Below are positions 62,404 through 64,000 of a stretch of DNA of 64,000 nucleotides, one piece after another. The stretch covers positions 1 through 64,000 of the forward strand of contig NZ_JAATEM010000006.1 in assembly GCF_012034205.1 (NCBI RefSeq). The letters are read 5' to 3'. Origin of the DNA: Streptomyces composti (GTDB taxonomy: Bacteria; Actinomycetota; Actinomycetes; Streptomycetales; Streptomycetaceae). A program made the position numbers and the translations under genes. A model generated the notes under the pieces. It made no database searches. It saw only the letters and a program-made list of their open reading frames with translations, and had not been told where the DNA came from. Numbering within the stretch: position 1 is the stretch's first letter; the number at the start of each line of letters is the position of its first letter.

Positions 62404-63812
62404 GAGGGTCCTTCCTCGGCAGGGGGCGGGGTGGGTTCCGCGCGGGGCTCGTGCCGGTGCTGTGCGGCGAGGACGCCCAGCGGCACGGGCTGGGCGAACG
62501 GGCGCCGAGGCGGGGTGAGCCGGCAGCCGGTGAGTCCGGCGACGGCGGGTCCGCAGATCCGGCCCTGGCACCAGCCCATACCGGCCCGGGTGAGCAGCTT
62601 GACGCTGCGCAGGTCCCCGGCGCCGAGGCCGAGCGCCTCCCGGACCTCGCCCGCGGTGACCTCCTCGCAGCGGCATACGACGGTGCCGTCGGTGACCTGG
62701 TCGGTCCAGTGGGCGGGCGGTGTGCAGGCACGGTGCAGGGCGTCGGCGGCCCTGCGCAGCCGGGCGCGCGCCGCGACGGCCGCCGGTGCGGGGGTGTACG
62801 GGGTGCCGTGCAGCCGGGCGGCGACGGAGCGGCCGGCCAGATGCCCTTCGGCGAGGGCGAGGGAGGCGCCGCCGGTGCCGGTGGCCTCGCCGGCCGCCCA
62901 GACGCCGGGAACGTCGGTGCGCTGCTGGTCGTCCACGGCGACGGCGGTGCCGTCGAGGCGGCAGCCCAGGGTGGTGGCGAGATCGGTGTGCGGCAGCATG
63001 CCGTGGCTGACGGCGAGCGTGTGGCAGGGCAGGAACCGCTCGGTGCGGGGCCTGACGCGGCCCTGTGCGTCGAGTGCGGCGACCGTGACTCCGGTGACGC
63101 GGTCGTCGCCATGGGCGCGGAGCACGGTGTGGCGGGCGAGGCAGGGCACGCGGTGCCGCAGCAGCCGGACGGCGTACCCGGCGGCCTCGGGGAGCTTGCC
63201 GGCGAGGGCGCCGCCGTACCGCGCGAGGCGCCGGGGGCCGGTGGACTCGACGACGGCGGCGACGGAGACACCGGCGGCGGCGAGCGCCGTCGCCACCGGC
63301 AGCAGCAGCGGCCCGGTGCCGGCGACGACCGCGGTGCGGCCCGGGACGACGAGGCCGGCCTTCAGCATGGCCTGCGCCCCGCCCGCCGTGACCACACCGG
63401 GCAGGGTCCAGCCGGGGAAGGGCAGCACGGTCTCGTAGCCGCCGGTGGCCAGCAGCAGCGCGGTGGCGTGCAGCTCGACGGACCGCTCCTGCTCGGGACC
63501 GAGCAGGGCGTGGACGACGAAGCCGTCGGCCCGGCCGTCCGAGACGCGCTCCACGCACCACACATGATGATCCGTCAGCAGGCGGACGGTGCTCGCCGCG
63601 AGCGCCGCGTGCAGCCGCGTCCAGGTTCGCCACTGGTGGTGCAGTGCCTGCGGGCGTGCGGCGCGCAGGCCGGAGGCGGGCTGCCGGTGGAACTGGCCGC
63701 CCGGCGCCGGTGCCGCGTCGACGAGCGTGACGCGGACGCCTCGCGCATGGGCCGCCAGGGCCCCGGCGAGCCCCGCCGGCCCTGCGCCGATCACCGCGAG
63801 GTCAGTCCGCAT
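62400..63812 (-). CDS. FAD-dependent dehydrogenase subunit with BFD-like [2Fe-2S] motif (D-hydroxyproline dehydrogenase type)
   Basis: 470 residues. The N-terminal FAD fingerprint is DLAVIGAGPAGLAGALAA, and a second dinucleotide fold starts TAVVAGTGPLLLPVATAL near residue 160. The C-terminal region carries VVCRCEEVTAGEVREAL and GMGWCQGRICGP, a BFD-type [2Fe-2S] cysteine set. The layout matches the HcnB/SoxA-like subunit of heteromeric hydrogen-cyanide synthase or D-hydroxyproline dehydrogenases. It overlaps the small 2Fe-2S subunit gene by 11 nt and is coupled to the DapA-like gene. A third (HcnC/DAAO-like) subunit would be expected beyond 64000. Confidence 0.88.
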   Translation of the reverse strand: MRTDLAVIGAGPAGLAGALAAHARGVRVTLVDAAPAPGGQFHRQPASGLRAARPQALHHQWRTWTRLHAALAASTVRLLTDHHVWCVERVSDGRADGFVVHALLGPEQERSVELHATALLLATGGYETVLPFPGWTLPGVVTAGGAQAMLKAGLVVPGRTAVVAGTGPLLLPVATALAAAGVSVAAVVESTGPRRLARYGGALAGKLPEAAGYAVRLLRHRVPCLARHTVLRAHGDDRVTGVTVAALDAQGRVRPRTERFLPCHTLAVSHGMLPHTDLATTLGCRLDGTAVAVDDQQRTDVPGVWAAGEATGTGGASLALAEGHLAGRSVAARLHGTPYTPAPAAVAARARLRRAADALHRACTPPAHWTDQVTDGTVVCRCEEVTAGEVREALGLGAGDLRSVKLLTRAGMGWCQGRICGPAVAGLTGCRLTPPRRPFAQPVPLGVLAAQHRHEPRAEPTPPPAEEGPS

Positions 63813-64000
63813 GCCCGGTCCCCTCCTGGGTGCGGATGACGTCGCCGGGGCGGGCCGGAACGAGGCAGGCCCGCTGCCCGGGGCGGTCGTTGACGGTGAC
63901 CAGGCAGTCGAAGCAGACGCCGATGCCGCAGAAGACGCCACGCGGCCGTCCTCCGCGGCGGGTCGAGCGCCAGGAGGTGACACCGGCCTCCCAGAGCACG
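63802..64000 (-). CDS. (2Fe-2S)-binding small subunit, 5' part cut by window edge
   Basis: The C-terminal 65 residues of a ferredoxin-like subunit. FCGIGVCFDCLVTV supplies a C-x4-C-x2-C set and RACLVPARPGD the fourth cysteine, as in the HcnA/SoxD-like subunit of heteromeric amine dehydrogenases. The end overlaps the FAD-subunit start by 11 nt. The N-terminus is outside the window. Confidence 0.85.
   Translation of the reverse strand, partial: VLWEAGVTSWRSTRRGGRPRGVFCGIGVCFDCLVTVNDRPGQRACLVPARPGDVIRTQEGTGHAD

Overview
The window is chromosomal DNA of very high G+C content with the codon bias, Shine-Dalgarno patterns and gene repertoire of a Streptomyces species: an SsgA-like sporulation protein, a WhiB-like protein, a small laccase with a Tat signal, DUF2510 and phosphocholine-type phospholipase C genes. 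From memory, the gene order resembles the SCO67xx region of S. coelicolor (idi, fadAB, ssgD, wbl gene, laccase); this was not checked. I see no rRNA, tRNA, CRISPR array, insertion sequence or prophage.

Region by region. 1-9.6 kb: a CDP-alcohol phosphotransferase with a truncated nucleotidyltransferase, a CDF metal transporter, isopentenyl-diphosphate isomerase, a RsbW-like ATPase, an HdeD-like membrane protein, an enoyl-CoA hydratase-fold protein, a 43-residue conserved-looking peptide and Tex. 9.6-17.1 kb: a hypothetical protein, D-amino-acid oxidase, a BCCT osmolyte transporter, a secreted M1 peptidase and an amino-acid permease. 17.3-22.9 kb: a MerR regulator and a three-gene beta-oxidation operon (AMACR-fadA-fadB) whose promoters share sequence elements. 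22.9-28.2 kb: a frameshifted YjbR-type gene, a saccharopine-dehydrogenase-like reductase, endonuclease V, a small basic protein, ssgD and an SGNH hydrolase. 28.3-32.5 kb: a likely antibiotic-resistance pair, an ABC-F protein behind a near-consensus promoter and a roughly 260-nt structured leader, followed by a UvrA-like ATPase. 32.6-37.1 kb: DDAH, an acyl-ACP desaturase behind three palindromic operators, a Wbl protein, a two-domain VOC protein and a LigD-type polymerase.

37.1-44.1 kb holds the most system-like unit: a secreted ThuA plus PQQ-sugar-dehydrogenase-like protein, translationally coupled to a secreted cupredoxin/OmpL47/DUF1080 protein, divergent from a two-domain laccase and next to a LacI regulator. 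I propose an extracytoplasmic sugar-oxidation module that uses copper electron carriers. 44.1-55.3 kb: a mycoredoxin-like protein, an ATP-dependent ligase, a zinc alcohol dehydrogenase, a DUF3048 lipoprotein, a frameshifted AAA/TPR regulator without a DNA-binding domain, a DUF2510 protein, a TetR regulator with a four-unit operator array and a Tat-exported phospholipase C.

55.3-59.8 kb looks like a decaying sulfur/redox island: a GlcG-domain gene that appears fused to the start of a FAD enzyme, a glutathionyl-reductase-like GST, two small leader peptides of the RRHxDLxRVSS type, an SsuE-like FMN reductase, and two truncated, frameshifted remnants (FMN monooxygenase and FAD/NAD(P)-binding protein) meeting head to head. 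59.8-64 kb is a compact hydroxyproline catabolic operon (2Fe-2S protein, FAD dehydrogenase, DapA-like deaminase, epimerase, GntR regulator) running off the right edge.
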